From positions 1 through 64,000 of the forward strand of contig QCIF01000002.1 in NCBI GenBank assembly GCA_003216835.1: a DNA stretch of 64,000 nucleotides. Reading direction: 5' to 3'. The translations under genes and the position numbers were made by a program. Source of the DNA: Prochlorococcus sp. AG-402-K10 (GTDB lineage Bacteria > Cyanobacteriota > Cyanobacteriia > PCC-6307 > Cyanobiaceae). The notes beneath the pieces were generated by a model. It saw only the letters and a program-made list of their open reading frames with translations, ran no database searches and was not told where the DNA came from. This document shows positions 37,790-46,857 of this stretch, one piece after another (position 1 is the stretch's first letter; every line of letters begins with the position of its first letter).

Positions 37790-39244
37790 TTATTTTCCTG
37801 CCAAATTTATAAATTCTTGACCCCACTCTAATACCTCATCTAGATAAGATTCTTTTGGTGCTTCACAATACAATCTTAAAAGAGGTTCAGTTCCTGAAAA
37901 CCTAAAAAGAAGCCAAAAATTTTTATTAATTCTCAACTTTATTCCATCGATCTTTGAGATACTTTTTAACTTGTGATTATTAATATTTTCAGGAATATTA
38001 TGTATTATAAATTCTTCTACAGAATTTTTTTCTGACTGATTTGGAAATTTAATATCAATTCTTTTATAGAAACTTGGCCCAAAGTCTTTTTGTATTTCAT
38101 CTAAGGTTTCGTATAAATATTGAGATTTTTCAGCAATTCCATTTAATAAAACCATTGCTGCATATAGAGCATCTCTTTCAGGCATAAAGTCACCAAAACC
38201 AACACCGCCAGATTCCTCTCCTCCAATAAATATTTTCTCTTTAATCATTTTTTCAGCAATATATTTAAAGCCAACTGGAAGTTCAAAAACATCTCTATTT
38301 TGACTCTCTGATATATTTTTAATCATATCTGAACCACTAACAGTCTTTAAAACTGGATAAGAATTATTTTTAATTTCGCCCAGATAGTGAATATAGTATG
38401 GCAGCAAATCTTGCGTACTAGAGTATCTTCCTTTTTCATCAATTGCAGCAATTCTATCACCATCTCCATCAAATATAATTCCTAGAGTTTTCACTCCATT
38501 TTTTGAATTTTTGATTAGTATTTGATTTAAATCATCTACATAATTTAAAAGAGGTTCAGGAGGTTTTCCGCCAAAAAAAGGATCAGCATCTTTTCTGATT
38601 TCTGAAATAACCTCTGAATCGTTAGATGCAAAAATATCAGCCATACAATTTGCAGCTGAACCGTGCATAGAATCTACAAAAATTTTTAATTTCATTTTTT
38701 TCAATCTATTGGAAATAAAGTCAATATCAAAAAGGGATTTAATTCTATCCAAATGAAAATTCTTAATATCTACCAATTGATTGGCACCCTCTATTTTTTC
38801 AATTGAATTTCCAAGCATTAATCTTTTTTCAATTTCACTTGTAAAAGATTCGTCAACAGAACATCCATTAAAGCTCTTTATTTTTAGACCCAGCCAATGA
38901 TATGGATTATGACTTGCTGTAATTACTAACGCGCCTAAACAAGCCATTTCTTTGGCATATAAACTACAGGAGGGAGTTGTAACAAAGCTATTAGATAAGA
39001 TCGGTTCAAAACCACATCCTCTTACAAAAGGAACTACATGCTTGGCAAATTCACTTGCCATAAATCTACGATCATATCCAATTAAAATTTTATTTGAATT
39101 AACTTCTTTATAGTATTGATAATGCAACTCCTGGCAGGCAGCCACAACTACTCTTGAAAGATTGGACAGGTTAAAATCAAATCCAATTATTCCTCTCCAA
39201 CCATCAGTTCCAAATTTTATATTTTCTAATGTGTCGCCTTGCAA
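37790..39244 (-). CDS. Phosphoglucomutase/phosphomannomutase
   Basis: A 484-residue alpha-D-phosphohexomutase. The catalytic phosphoserine loop TASHNPYHWLGLK, the metal loop FDGDGDR, the sugar-binding GGEESGG and the phosphate-binding RFSGTEPLLRLYCE are all visible, so the four-domain fold is complete. It interconverts hexose 1- and 6-phosphates for glycogen, envelope sugars or nucleotide sugars; which sugar is preferred is not clear. Confidence 0.93.
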   Translation of the reverse strand: MQGDTLENIKFGTDGWRGIIGFDFNLSNLSRVVVAACQELHYQYYKEVNSNKILIGYDRRFMASEFAKHVVPFVRGCGFEPILSNSFVTTPSCSLYAKEMACLGALVITASHNPYHWLGLKIKSFNGCSVDESFTSEIEKRLMLGNSIEKIEGANQLVDIKNFHLDRIKSLFDIDFISNRLKKMKLKIFVDSMHGSAANCMADIFASNDSEVISEIRKDADPFFGGKPPEPLLNYVDDLNQILIKNSKNGVKTLGIIFDGDGDRIAAIDEKGRYSSTQDLLPYYIHYLGEIKNNSYPVLKTVSGSDMIKNISESQNRDVFELPVGFKYIAEKMIKEKIFIGGEESGGVGFGDFMPERDALYAAMVLLNGIAEKSQYLYETLDEIQKDFGPSFYKRIDIKFPNQSEKNSVEEFIIHNIPENINNHKLKSISKIDGIKLRINKNFWLLFRFSGTEPLLRLYCEAPKESYLDEVLEWGQEFINLAGK

Positions 39245-39322
39245 ATTGAAAACTTCCTTGATTTCCTTTAATTATCTATATTAATTTATATAAGCAAAAT
39301 TTAAAACCGCCAATAAAATAAC

Positions 39323-40741
39323 TTGAATACTATTTATTTAAAAAGTTTTATAAGATGCAAGAGAAAAGCATGGCTAGATTTCAAGGGTGATAAATCTTAT
39401 GAAGTTTGGTCTGCGCATAAAGCCATAGATAAAGTTAACCAATATAAAATTTTCTCTAAATTATGTAATGGTGAAATATATACAGGATTAAAAGCCTGTA
39501 AAAAGGGTTATCAAGGGGTAATTGGATTAAAAATTAAAGGGAAATTTTTCCAAAATGTTAACGCAGAGATCCATCCCCAATTACTTTTAAGGACTAAAGG
39601 TATAAGTAAATGGGGACCATATAAATATCTACCTGCTGTTTATAAATTAGGCCACAAAACTACTAAAGAACATTTATTCGACTTGGCTTTTAGTTCTATT
39701 CTGTTGGACTCTTTTCAAGAATCTAAAATTGAAAAAGGATTAGTAATTTCAAGTTTTGGTAAAAAAGTTAATGTTGAAGAAATTTATTTAAATAAAAAAT
39801 TAAGAAAAAAAGTTTTGAATGTTTTATTAAATTTGTATGAATGCTTGGAGGGATTTATGCCAGAAATAACTCAAGATAGAAAAAAATGTACTATTTGTTC
39901 ATGGCAAAAATTTTGTGATAAAGAAGCAAAAGAAAATGGATATCTAACAGATATAGATGGAATAGGATCCAAAACTGCCTCATTACTGAAAACAAATGGA
40001 ATAAATAATACCCAAACATTAGCTGCGTATAGCAAAAAACAACTTGGAGAGAAATTATCCAAATTCAACGATCAAAATTATGAAAAAGCCTCCATATTTG
40101 TAAAGCAAGCACAAGCGTATATTTCTGGGGAACCATACTTCATTTCCAATAAAAATGATACTGGCGATCTATTTAAAAAAATATGTTCGGGATTTTATAT
40201 ATTTGATATTGAGTCAAATCCAGACGATAAGCATGACTTTTTATATGGTTTTTTAAAAATAAATGATTTGTTTATAGAAAAAGCAGATCTTATTTATGAG
40301 CCAATCTTAAATCTTAAAAACAATAAAGGAGAATCTTACTGGAAAATTATTAAAATACTTTTTTCACACAAGGAATGGCCAGTCTTACATTATGGAGAGA
40401 CTGAAAAAATAGCAATAATTAATATTGCTAAAAACCTAAATTTTAGTTTTGAAGAAATTGATTTGCTTACCTCAAGATTTATAGACTTACATACTTATAT
40501 AAGAAAGTTTTGGATATTGCCGCTAAAAAACTATGGCTTAAAAACCGTTGCTAATTGGCTAGGATTTGAATGGGAGCAGAAAAATGTAAGCGGATCTAAA
40601 TCCCTATATTGGTGGATTCAATATCAAATTACAGAAAACGAAATATTTTTAAAAAAAATTATTCAATATAACAAAGATGATTGTTTGGCAACTCTACAAA
40701 TTGCAAAATATTTAATCAAAAATCAATTAAAGAAAAATTGA
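39323..40741 (+). CDS. TM0106-family RecB-like nuclease
   Basis: A 472-residue protein. The N-terminal half is RecB/Cas4-like with a cysteine cluster (RCKRKAW near 13-19 and CTICSWQKFC near 193-202) that may hold an Fe-S cluster. A helix-hairpin-helix stretch (DIDGIGSKTASLLKTNGI) follows, then a DEDD/RNase H-like 3'-5' exonuclease (FDIESNPDDKHDFLYGF with Asp-x-Glu; ending in YNKDDCLATLQIAKYL). This layout is that of TM0106-family predicted nucleases, whose biological role is not established. Start is TTG 39323, next to the conserved N-terminus. No CRISPR array is present. Confidence 0.85.
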   Translation: MNTIYLKSFIRCKRKAWLDFKGDKSYEVWSAHKAIDKVNQYKIFSKLCNGEIYTGLKACKKGYQGVIGLKIKGKFFQNVNAEIHPQLLLRTKGISKWGPYKYLPAVYKLGHKTTKEHLFDLAFSSILLDSFQESKIEKGLVISSFGKKVNVEEIYLNKKLRKKVLNVLLNLYECLEGFMPEITQDRKKCTICSWQKFCDKEAKENGYLTDIDGIGSKTASLLKTNGINNTQTLAAYSKKQLGEKLSKFNDQNYEKASIFVKQAQAYISGEPYFISNKNDTGDLFKKICSGFYIFDIESNPDDKHDFLYGFLKINDLFIEKADLIYEPILNLKNNKGESYWKIIKILFSHKEWPVLHYGETEKIAIINIAKNLNFSFEEIDLLTSRFIDLHTYIRKFWILPLKNYGLKTVANWLGFEWEQKNVSGSKSLYWWIQYQITENEIFLKKIIQYNKDDCLATLQIAKYLIKNQLKKN

Positions 40742-41563
40742 TCCTACAGATTTATTTATAATAATTTTTCCAAAAATTTCTGAATAAAAACAACTTCCTT
40801 CTTCTAAGTATTTTCTTTTTATCATTGCTAAGCCTTTTATTTGAGAATTTGATTTAAAAAAACTAGTGATTTTACCTACAGAAAGATCTTTGGCAGAATT
40901 TATGTATAAATTTGTATCTTCAACTTCTAAATTCAAATTAGATTTAAATGATTTCCAAATTCTTATTTCCTGTTTTAAAGAAGAAACATTTTTTATTTTT
41001 GACATTGTTTCTTGTCCTAAATAACAACCTTTATTAAAATCTATAAGATCTTTTAATCCCAGTTCAAGAGGATTATTTTTTCCGTTGATTTCCATATCTA
41101 AAGAGGGTATTGCCTGATTAACCTTCCAAATTTTTAAATCATTGGAATTCACTAAATTTAGTTTATTTTTATATATTTCGAATTCTTTATCTTCATTTTT
41201 GAAGAAAATAGGCTGGTAATTTCTCCATGAACAAGATTCATCAATTTCCTGAATTCTATTTATCAAAAACGGTTCACTTAAAAGTACATCGTCAGCTGGA
41301 AAAATAATTTGATTAAAGTAATCAATCATCTCTTGAGTGTTACCCGCCAATATAATTACTTCTAAGTTTCTTTCTAAAAAATTAATTTCAATTAATGACC
41401 TTAGAACTCCATTTGGAGTTAACCAACAAGTTTTGGTAACTTTATTTTCTGAATATAGAATATTACTCGTTGTTATACCATTCAAAAAGTTCCTGGCATC
41501 TTTTCCAGTAACAGAAAAACAATCAAATCTTTCAAGCCAAAACTTTTTTTTTATATCTTGCAT
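40727..41563 (-). CDS. ygfZ: YgfZ/GcvT-like folate-binding protein
   Basis: A 278-residue protein of the YgfZ branch of the GcvT fold, recognised by KGCYLGQE (the K-G-C-Y-x-G-Q-E motif). It uses tetrahydrofolate to help build or repair Fe-S clusters in certain enzymes such as MiaB. It is somewhat shorter than E. coli YgfZ (326). The end overlaps the nuclease gene by 15 bp; pyrE lies 10 bp upstream on the same strand. Confidence 0.85.
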   Translation of the reverse strand: MQDIKKKFWLERFDCFSVTGKDARNFLNGITTSNILYSENKVTKTCWLTPNGVLRSLIEINFLERNLEVIILAGNTQEMIDYFNQIIFPADDVLLSEPFLINRIQEIDESCSWRNYQPIFFKNEDKEFEIYKNKLNLVNSNDLKIWKVNQAIPSLDMEINGKNNPLELGLKDLIDFNKGCYLGQETMSKIKNVSSLKQEIRIWKSFKSNLNLEVEDTNLYINSAKDLSVGKITSFFKSNSQIKGLAMIKRKYLEEGSCFYSEIFGKIIINKSVGSIFL

Positions 41564-41573
41564 TTTTAGATAA

Positions 41574-41603
41574 TTATAAAAAGTCTTTTATTGTAAAAAG
41601 ACT
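41574..41603 (-). terminator. Candidate terminator overlapping the 3' end of pyrE
   Basis: Read on the minus strand, AGTCTTTT and AAAAGACT form an 8-bp stem (41596-41603 with 41582-41589) around a 6-nt loop, then TTTTTAT. It falls within the last codons of pyrE, so it could reduce read-through into ygfZ. The A-T-rich stem makes strength uncertain. Confidence 0.35.
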
Positions 41604-42134
41604 CTTTAATTTAACATTTTCATCATGAAGGGCTTCCCATCCCCCTTCTTTCCTATCAACTATAGACAAAACTTCCTCAACAACATAATTATTTTCTCGT
41701 AACTTTTTTATAGCTTTTATTACTGAACCAGCAGTTGTAACAACATCCTCTAAAACAGTTACCAAAGTTCCTTCTTCTAATGTAGGCCCCTCTATTCCAG
41801 CTTTGGTGCCGTATTTTTTAATTTCTTTCCGAATTATTAAACCATTAAGGTCTAGGCCTTGCGAAGCTGCTTTGACGATTAATCCACTTACAAGAGGATC
41901 TGCACCTAATGTCAATCCTGCTACAGCTTTTGATCTTGTGTCCTTTAACTCTAAAAATAAATCACTTATTAGGTTTAGGCCTTCGCCATTTAAGGAGACC
42001 GGTTTACAGTTCAAGTAATGGCTACTTTTTTTACCAGAAGCTAAAGTAAAATTTCCTTTCTTATAAGACTTATTTATTAAGTGTTTTAACAATTTTGCTT
42101 TATTTGAATCATAATTTTCCGAAAAATTGTTCAT
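41574..42134 (-). CDS. pyrE: Orotate phosphoribosyltransferase
   Basis: A 186-residue pyrimidine-synthesis enzyme that joins orotate to PRPP. The PRPP loop [21 protein letters not shown] (near 131-151) and [18 protein letters not shown] at the N-terminus are characteristic. Length is normal. Downstream gene ygfZ begins 10 bp after the stop. Confidence 0.95.
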   Translation of the reverse strand: MNNFSENYDSNKAKLLKHLINKSYKKGNFTLASGKKSSHYLNCKPVSLNGEGLNLISDLFLELKDTRSKAVAGLTLGADPLVSGLIVKAASQGLDLNGLIIRKEIKKYGTKAGIEGPTLEEGTLVTVLEDVVTTAGSVIKAIKKLRENNYVVEEVLSIVDRKEGGWEALHDENVKLKSLFTIKDFL

Positions 42135-42278
42135 TAATAGAATCTGAAGTTATATTTCAAGATTAGGGGAAAAAAAAGAAATCTCACAAAAACTTACTAA
42201 GTTAGTCTTTTTTGAAATATTATTTTTTATAATATATATTTAAATTCAATAGTGATTAAACATTAATGAAAACACCGT

Positions 42279-42351
42279 GGGGGTGTAGCAATCTGGTGAA
42301 TGCACCAAACTCATAATTTGGCTAAGGCGAGTTCGATCCTCGCCACCCCCA
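42279..42351 (+). tRNA. trnM: tRNA-Met (CAT)
   Basis: 73 nt. Acceptor GGGGGTG pairs with CACCCCC, the D-stem is GCA/TGC, and the anticodon stem CCAAA/TTTGG holds CTCATAA (anticodon CAT), with T-arm GCGAG-TTCGATC-CTCGC. The first base pair G-C and the absence of three G-C pairs at the bottom of the anticodon stem argue against initiator tRNA. An Ile (lysidine) tRNA with CAT cannot be fully excluded. Confidence 0.93.
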
Positions 42352-42369
42352 TCACAAATTTGTCATTGA

Positions 42370-43638
42370 ATGAAAATAACATTACTATTATTTCTTTTAT
42401 TCTTCCCAGCCTTTTTTGCTGCAAGTGAACTTTCTTTCTTATTAATAAGACCGAGTAAAGTCTTAAGGCTTATAGAAGAAAAAAAGAAAGGAGCATCATC
42501 AATTTTAAAAATCCAGAAAAGATTCAGGTCTTCCTTAATAGCTTCTCAATTTGGAGTAACAATATCACTTATAGCCATTGGTTGGGTATGTAATAGTATC
42601 TCAAATGATTATTGGAGGGAAAATATTTTACCAAATAAATTTTATGATCTTCTATTTTTTTTATTTATAGTACTTATTGTGACTCTTGTTTCGGGACTAA
42701 TTCCTAAGGCATTAGTAATTAATAATCCAGAATCGTCTGCATTGAGGTTGACTACAATTTTCGATGCAGTACGCAAAGGAATGAAACCAATCACAACAAT
42801 AATAGAATTTTTTGCAAGTGCTTGTTTAGGTTTTTTTAATCTAAACAAAAAGTGGGATTCTTTAAATTCAGTTTTATCGGCAGGCGAATTAGAAACTCTA
42901 ATAGAAACAGATAATGTTACAGGTTTAAAACCAGATGAAAAAAATATTCTTGAAGGAGTTTTTGCTTTAAAAGATACTCAGGTCAAAGAAGTAATGATCC
43001 CTAGATCTGAGATGGTAACTTTGCCAAAAGATATTACCTTTTCGGAACTTATGAAACAAGTACACAAAACTAGACATGCACGTTTCTTTGTAATTGGTGA
43101 GTCGCTTGATGATGTTTTAGGAGTGTTGGATTTACGTTATTTAGCTAAAGCAATATCTAAAAGTGAAATGGCAGCTAATACATTATTAGAACCTTTCCTT
43201 TTGCCTGTTACTAAAGTAATAGAAACATGCTCCTTAGCAGAAATATTACCAATAGTTAGGGACTACAACCCATTTTTACTAGTTGTTGATGAGCATGGAG
43301 GAACTGAGGGGCTTATAACTGCAGCTGATCTTAATGGAGAAATTGTTGGAGAAGAAATGCTAAATAGCCGAATTTATTCAGATATGAAAATGCTAGATAA
43401 TTTTTCTAAAAAATGGTCAGTAGCAGGCAAATCTGAAATTCTAGAAATAAACAAAAAGTTAGGATGTTCAATTCCTGAAGGAGATGATTACCATACAATT
43501 GCAGGGTTCATGCTGGAAAGATTTCAAATGGTTCCTAAAATCGGAGATGTTTTAGATTTTAAGAATATTAAATTTGAAATTATTTCTATGTCAGGTCCAA
43601 AAATTGATCGTGTAAAAATAATTCTTCCAAACAAGTAA
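42370..43638 (+). CDS. CNNM/CorC-like membrane protein with CBS domains
   Basis: A 422-residue protein (hemolysin-C-like in old annotations). The DUF21/CNNM domain spans about 1-175 with four hydrophobic segments (LLFLLFFPAFFAASELSFLL first). Two CBS repeats follow (VKEVMIPRSEMVTLPKDITFSELM; and LLVVDEHGGTEGLITAADLNGEIVGE), then a CorC_HlyC domain at the end (DDYHTIAGFMLERFQMVPKIGD). Relatives are linked with Mg2+/Co2+ homeostasis. It begins 18 bp after tRNA-Met. Confidence 0.9.
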   Translation: MKITLLLFLLFFPAFFAASELSFLLIRPSKVLRLIEEKKKGASSILKIQKRFRSSLIASQFGVTISLIAIGWVCNSISNDYWRENILPNKFYDLLFFLFIVLIVTLVSGLIPKALVINNPESSALRLTTIFDAVRKGMKPITTIIEFFASACLGFFNLNKKWDSLNSVLSAGELETLIETDNVTGLKPDEKNILEGVFALKDTQVKEVMIPRSEMVTLPKDITFSELMKQVHKTRHARFFVIGESLDDVLGVLDLRYLAKAISKSEMAANTLLEPFLLPVTKVIETCSLAEILPIVRDYNPFLLVVDEHGGTEGLITAADLNGEIVGEEMLNSRIYSDMKMLDNFSKKWSVAGKSEILEINKKLGCSIPEGDDYHTIAGFMLERFQMVPKIGDVLDFKNIKFEIISMSGPKIDRVKIILPNK

Positions 43639-43688
43639 ACTGGGCATATGATAGAGGATAATAACTTATTATGTATGCATTTTAAGAT

Positions 43689-44693
43689 ATGAAACCAACC
43701 TCATCCCCCGTAAAGGTTGGAGTCATAGGTATAGGCAATATGGGATGGCATCATGCCCGCGTACTTAGTTTACTTAAAGATGCAGATCTTGTTGGAGTTG
43801 CCGATCCAAATAAAAACAGAGGTCAACTAGCTGTGGAACAATTTCAATGCGAATGGTTCCAGAATTATATGGACCTAATTCCAAAAGTTGATGCGATATG
43901 TATTGCAGTTCCAACCCTTCTTCATAAAAAGGTAGGTTTAGATTGCCTACAGGGAGGAATTAATGTTCTTATTGAAAAACCAATTGCGGCGAATGAGTTA
44001 GAAGCAAAATATTTAATAGATGCAGCTAAAGAAAACAATTGTCTTTTACAAGTTGGTCATATTGAAAGATTTAATCCTGCTTTTAGAGAATTAAATAAAA
44101 TAGTTAATGATGAAGAAATTGTTGTTTTAGAAGCAAGAAGGCATAGTCCTCATGCAGATAGAGCAAATGATGTATCAGTAGTAATGGATTTGATGATTCA
44201 TGATATTGACCTTGTTTTAGAACTCGTGAACTCAAAAATACAAAAATTAGCGGCTGTTGGAGGCAGAAATAGTGAAGGATTAATAGACTATGTTAATGCT
44301 ACTTTAGTTTTCAAAAATAATGTTATTGCAAGCTTAACTGCAAGCAAAATGAGTCATAAAAAAATCAGAAATTTAAGTGCTCATTGCCAAAATGGATTAG
44401 TAGAAACTGACTTCTTAAATCACTCTCTGCAAATCCATCGAAAATCTCATGAATCCTATACCGCAGATCATGGAGAATTAGTATATAGAAATGACGGATA
44501 TGTTGAAGAAGTAAGTACAACCTCTATTGAACCTCTTTATGCAGAATTAGAGCATTTTCTAAAATGTGTTCAAGGCAAAGAAACTCCTGAGGTTGACGGG
44601 GTGCAAGCCTCAAGAGCTTTAAAAATCGCTGATTTTATAGAGTATGCAGTAGAAAAATCTGGTGATGCAATATCACTCGAGACTCCTTTCTAA
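43689..44693 (+). CDS. Gfo/Idh/MocA-family NAD(P)-dependent oxidoreductase
   Basis: A 334-residue oxidoreductase with an N-terminal Rossmann motif VGVIGIGNMGWHHARVL and the EKPIA motif of the family (VLIEKPIAANELEA). The C-terminal substrate domain contains DLMIHDIDLVLELV, where the conserved Asp/His pair sits. Members act on sugars, inositols or biliverdin-like substrates; the substrate cannot be set from sequence. It follows the CNNM gene by 50 bp. Confidence 0.88.
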   Translation: MKPTSSPVKVGVIGIGNMGWHHARVLSLLKDADLVGVADPNKNRGQLAVEQFQCEWFQNYMDLIPKVDAICIAVPTLLHKKVGLDCLQGGINVLIEKPIAANELEAKYLIDAAKENNCLLQVGHIERFNPAFRELNKIVNDEEIVVLEARRHSPHADRANDVSVVMDLMIHDIDLVLELVNSKIQKLAAVGGRNSEGLIDYVNATLVFKNNVIASLTASKMSHKKIRNLSAHCQNGLVETDFLNHSLQIHRKSHESYTADHGELVYRNDGYVEEVSTTSIEPLYAELEHFLKCVQGKETPEVDGVQASRALKIADFIEYAVEKSGDAISLETPF

Positions 44694-44720
44694 TACTAAA
44701 TATTTACTATAAAAATAGTT

Positions 44721-44861
44721 TTATTTAAATCCAACAGCAGCTTGCCAAACAAAGACTAATAAAAAGAAAAAGATAGGTATTAATGGAAGAACATCAACAG
44801 TTGGAGCAAAAGCCTTATAAGCTTGAGGCAATTCAGCGAATGTATTTAATAGAATTAGCAC
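44721..44861 (-). CDS. psbK: Photosystem II reaction centre protein K
   Basis: A 46-residue precursor with GTG start. The mature part after LPQAYKAF is [28 protein letters not shown], the near-invariant PsbK sequence with one membrane helix. PsbK sits beside CP43 at the PSII edge and binds carotenoid. It lies downstream of tgt on the same strand, 33 bp away. Confidence 0.94.
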   Translation of the reverse strand: MLILLNTFAELPQAYKAFAPTVDVLPLIPIFFFLLVFVWQAAVGFK

Positions 44862-44894
44862 CTTTTTAATGAATTAATTAATTATGTTAAGACG

Positions 44895-46013
44895 TTACCA
44901 CGTATGGTGTGCAATGGAGGAAGTTTTCCAAGGAGCGAAATCAATTGTAAAACAATTATCTTTAATTGCAGAAGAAATAGCATTAGTAAATCGTATTAAA
45001 TGAGAGATATTATGCAAGCTGATCAAGGTAAGTCCTAATATTTCGTCATTTCTAATTAAATGATGCAAATATGCTCGAGAATAAGATTGGCAGGTTTCAC
45101 ATTTACAAGTTTTGTCTATTGGAGAGAAATCACTTTTAAAACGAGCATTTCGCATATTCAATCTTTCATCATTGAACAAAGCAGTGCCATGTCTTCCTAA
45201 TCTTGTTGGTAAAACGCAATCAAACAAATCGAATCCTCTTGCTATGGCTAATCTAATCTCATTTAAAGAACCAATTCCCATTAAATATCTTGGTTTTCCT
45301 ATTGGCAAGAATTTTGGTACAAAATTAATTACATTATGGATTTGATGAACTGACTCTCCAACGCTAACACCTCCCACGGCAATTCCAGGCAAATCAAAAG
45401 AGCTAGTAAATTTAGCACTAATTTCTCTGAACTTTGGGTATTTACCACCTTGAACGATCCCAAATAATGCTTGATTTGATTTCTTATGAGTTTTAACACA
45501 TTTTTGCAACCATAAATGTGTACGTTGCAAAGAATCTTCAATATCATTTTCATTTGCAGTATGAGGCGGGCAGTGGTCGAAAGCCATTGCAATATCTGAG
45601 CCAAGATCCATTTGTATCTGCATTACTTTTTCAGGTGATAAAAATACATGGCTACCATCTCTAGGATTTTTAAATTCCACTCCTTCATTTGAAATATTAT
45701 TTAATTTAGCTAAGCTAAAAACTTGATATCCGCCTGAATCGGTAAGAATTGGCTTATCCCAATTCATGAATTCATGAATTCCTCCTGCGTCTTTAACTAG
45801 TTTCTCGCCAGGTTGAAGATGAAGATGGAATGTATTAGAAAGAATCATTTCTGATCCTGTTGAATTTAACTGTTGAGATGATAGACCTTTAACTGTCCCT
45901 AAAGTACCTACAGGCATAAACCTAGGAGTATTAACTTGACCATTAGGTGTGTGAAATATACCTGTTCTAGCTTCTGTATTAAAGCAATTTGATGTAATTT
46001 CAAATTCAAACAC
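44895..46013 (-). CDS. tgt: tRNA-guanine (queuine) transglycosylase
   Basis: A 372-residue enzyme that swaps guanine-34 for preQ1 in tRNAs for Asp, Asn, His and Tyr. Catalytic regions: [45 protein letters not shown] and [16 protein letters not shown]. The zinc site is CKCETC plus a downstream His (YLHHLIRN). Full length. It may be co-transcribed with psbK, an arrangement I associate with Prochlorococcus. Confidence 0.96.
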   Translation of the reverse strand: MFEFEITSNCFNTEARTGIFHTPNGQVNTPRFMPVGTLGTVKGLSSQQLNSTGSEMILSNTFHLHLQPGEKLVKDAGGIHEFMNWDKPILTDSGGYQVFSLAKLNNISNEGVEFKNPRDGSHVFLSPEKVMQIQMDLGSDIAMAFDHCPPHTANENDIEDSLQRTHLWLQKCVKTHKKSNQALFGIVQGGKYPKFREISAKFTSSFDLPGIAVGGVSVGESVHQIHNVINFVPKFLPIGKPRYLMGIGSLNEIRLAIARGFDLFDCVLPTRLGRHGTALFNDERLNMRNARFKSDFSPIDKTCKCETCQSYSRAYLHHLIRNDEILGLTLISLHNISHLIRFTNAISSAIKDNCFTIDFAPWKTSSIAHHTW

Positions 46014-46089
46014 GAGAAATTATTAAATTTTTTGATTATTTTTTTATTAATCTAACTTATTATTCAATAAATAAATCCATTTAGGTCTC

Positions 46090-46857
46090 ATCATCAAACA
46101 ACATTTAATTAAAAACCTTTCAGGAGCTTGGATTTTCTACACGACCTTTCCAAAGATACCTTTCATTGCTCCCCGGTTCAATAATATTGCCCAATTTGCA
46201 CCAATTCTTGGATTCCTTATTGGACTAATACAAAGTTATATTTTTATTTTCCTAAGAACATATTCGTGGTCCATTTATGCTTCTGTACTTCTTTGTTTAG
46301 CTTCTGGATATTTAATTACTGGGGGTCTGCATCTAGATGGATTAATGGATACTTTTGATGGTATTTTTGCTGGCGAGAAGAAACGATTAAAAGCCATGAA
46401 AGATAGTAAAGTGGGTTCTTTTGGTGTTCAGTCTATAGTCTTCATAACCTTCATTCAAATAGCTTGTCTTTTAAAAATTGACAGCCAAATAATCTTTGTT
46501 TTGCCAATATGCTTATTTTGGGGGCGATTTTCCAATTTATTTTTGATAGATCAATTTAACTATATTAGTTACAAGAAAAAATCTATAAGTCACAAAAAGT
46601 CTTGGAATGGATTTACCAAAGAATCATGTATCTCTATAATTTTTCTTATAATTTTCATCACATATCAATTTATTTTATTAAACTCAAAGCAAAAATTAAT
46701 TAAAAATTTATTTCTTCTATTAATAGGCTGTTTTATAAGTTATAAGATTCCAAATATTCTAGGTAAAAAAATTGGCGGTTTTAATGGAGATGTCTGCGGA
46801 GCAAGCGTTGTTATTGTTGAAACAGCAATGTTATTCATTCATGCCAGTCTGCTATAG
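46090..46857 (+). CDS. cobS: Adenosylcobinamide-GDP ribazoletransferase (cobalamin synthase), start uncertain
   Basis: An integral membrane enzyme that joins alpha-ribazole to adenosylcobinamide-GDP, the last assembly step of (pseudo)cobalamin. Family motifs are GAWIFYTTFPKIPF near the N-terminus and GGLHLDGLMDTFDGIFAG, followed by GSFGVQS and GKKIGGFNGDVCGA. The frame is open back to a stop at 46072, yet no ATG, GTG or TTG occurs before the internal ATG at 46345, which would cut off the first third. ATC at 46090 or 46093 (or ATT 46108) is therefore suggested. Length from 46090 is 255 residues, as expected. Confidence 0.85.
   Translation: MIKQHLIKNLSGAWIFYTTFPKIPFIAPRFNNIAQFAPILGFLIGLIQSYIFIFLRTYSWSIYASVLLCLASGYLITGGLHLDGLMDTFDGIFAGEKKRLKAMKDSKVGSFGVQSIVFITFIQIACLLKIDSQIIFVLPICLFWGRFSNLFLIDQFNYISYKKKSISHKKSWNGFTKESCISIIFLIIFITYQFILLNSKQKLIKNLFLLLIGCFISYKIPNILGKKIGGFNGDVCGASVVIVETAMLFIHASLL

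Noticed and set aside
39323..40741. Cas4 and a CRISPR adaptation module
   Set aside because: The protein fits the TM0106 family, and no repeats or other cas genes are nearby.
46345..46857. cobS starting at the first canonical ATG
   Set aside because: This ATG lies within the conserved GGLHLDGLMDT motif and would remove the N-terminal third of the enzyme.
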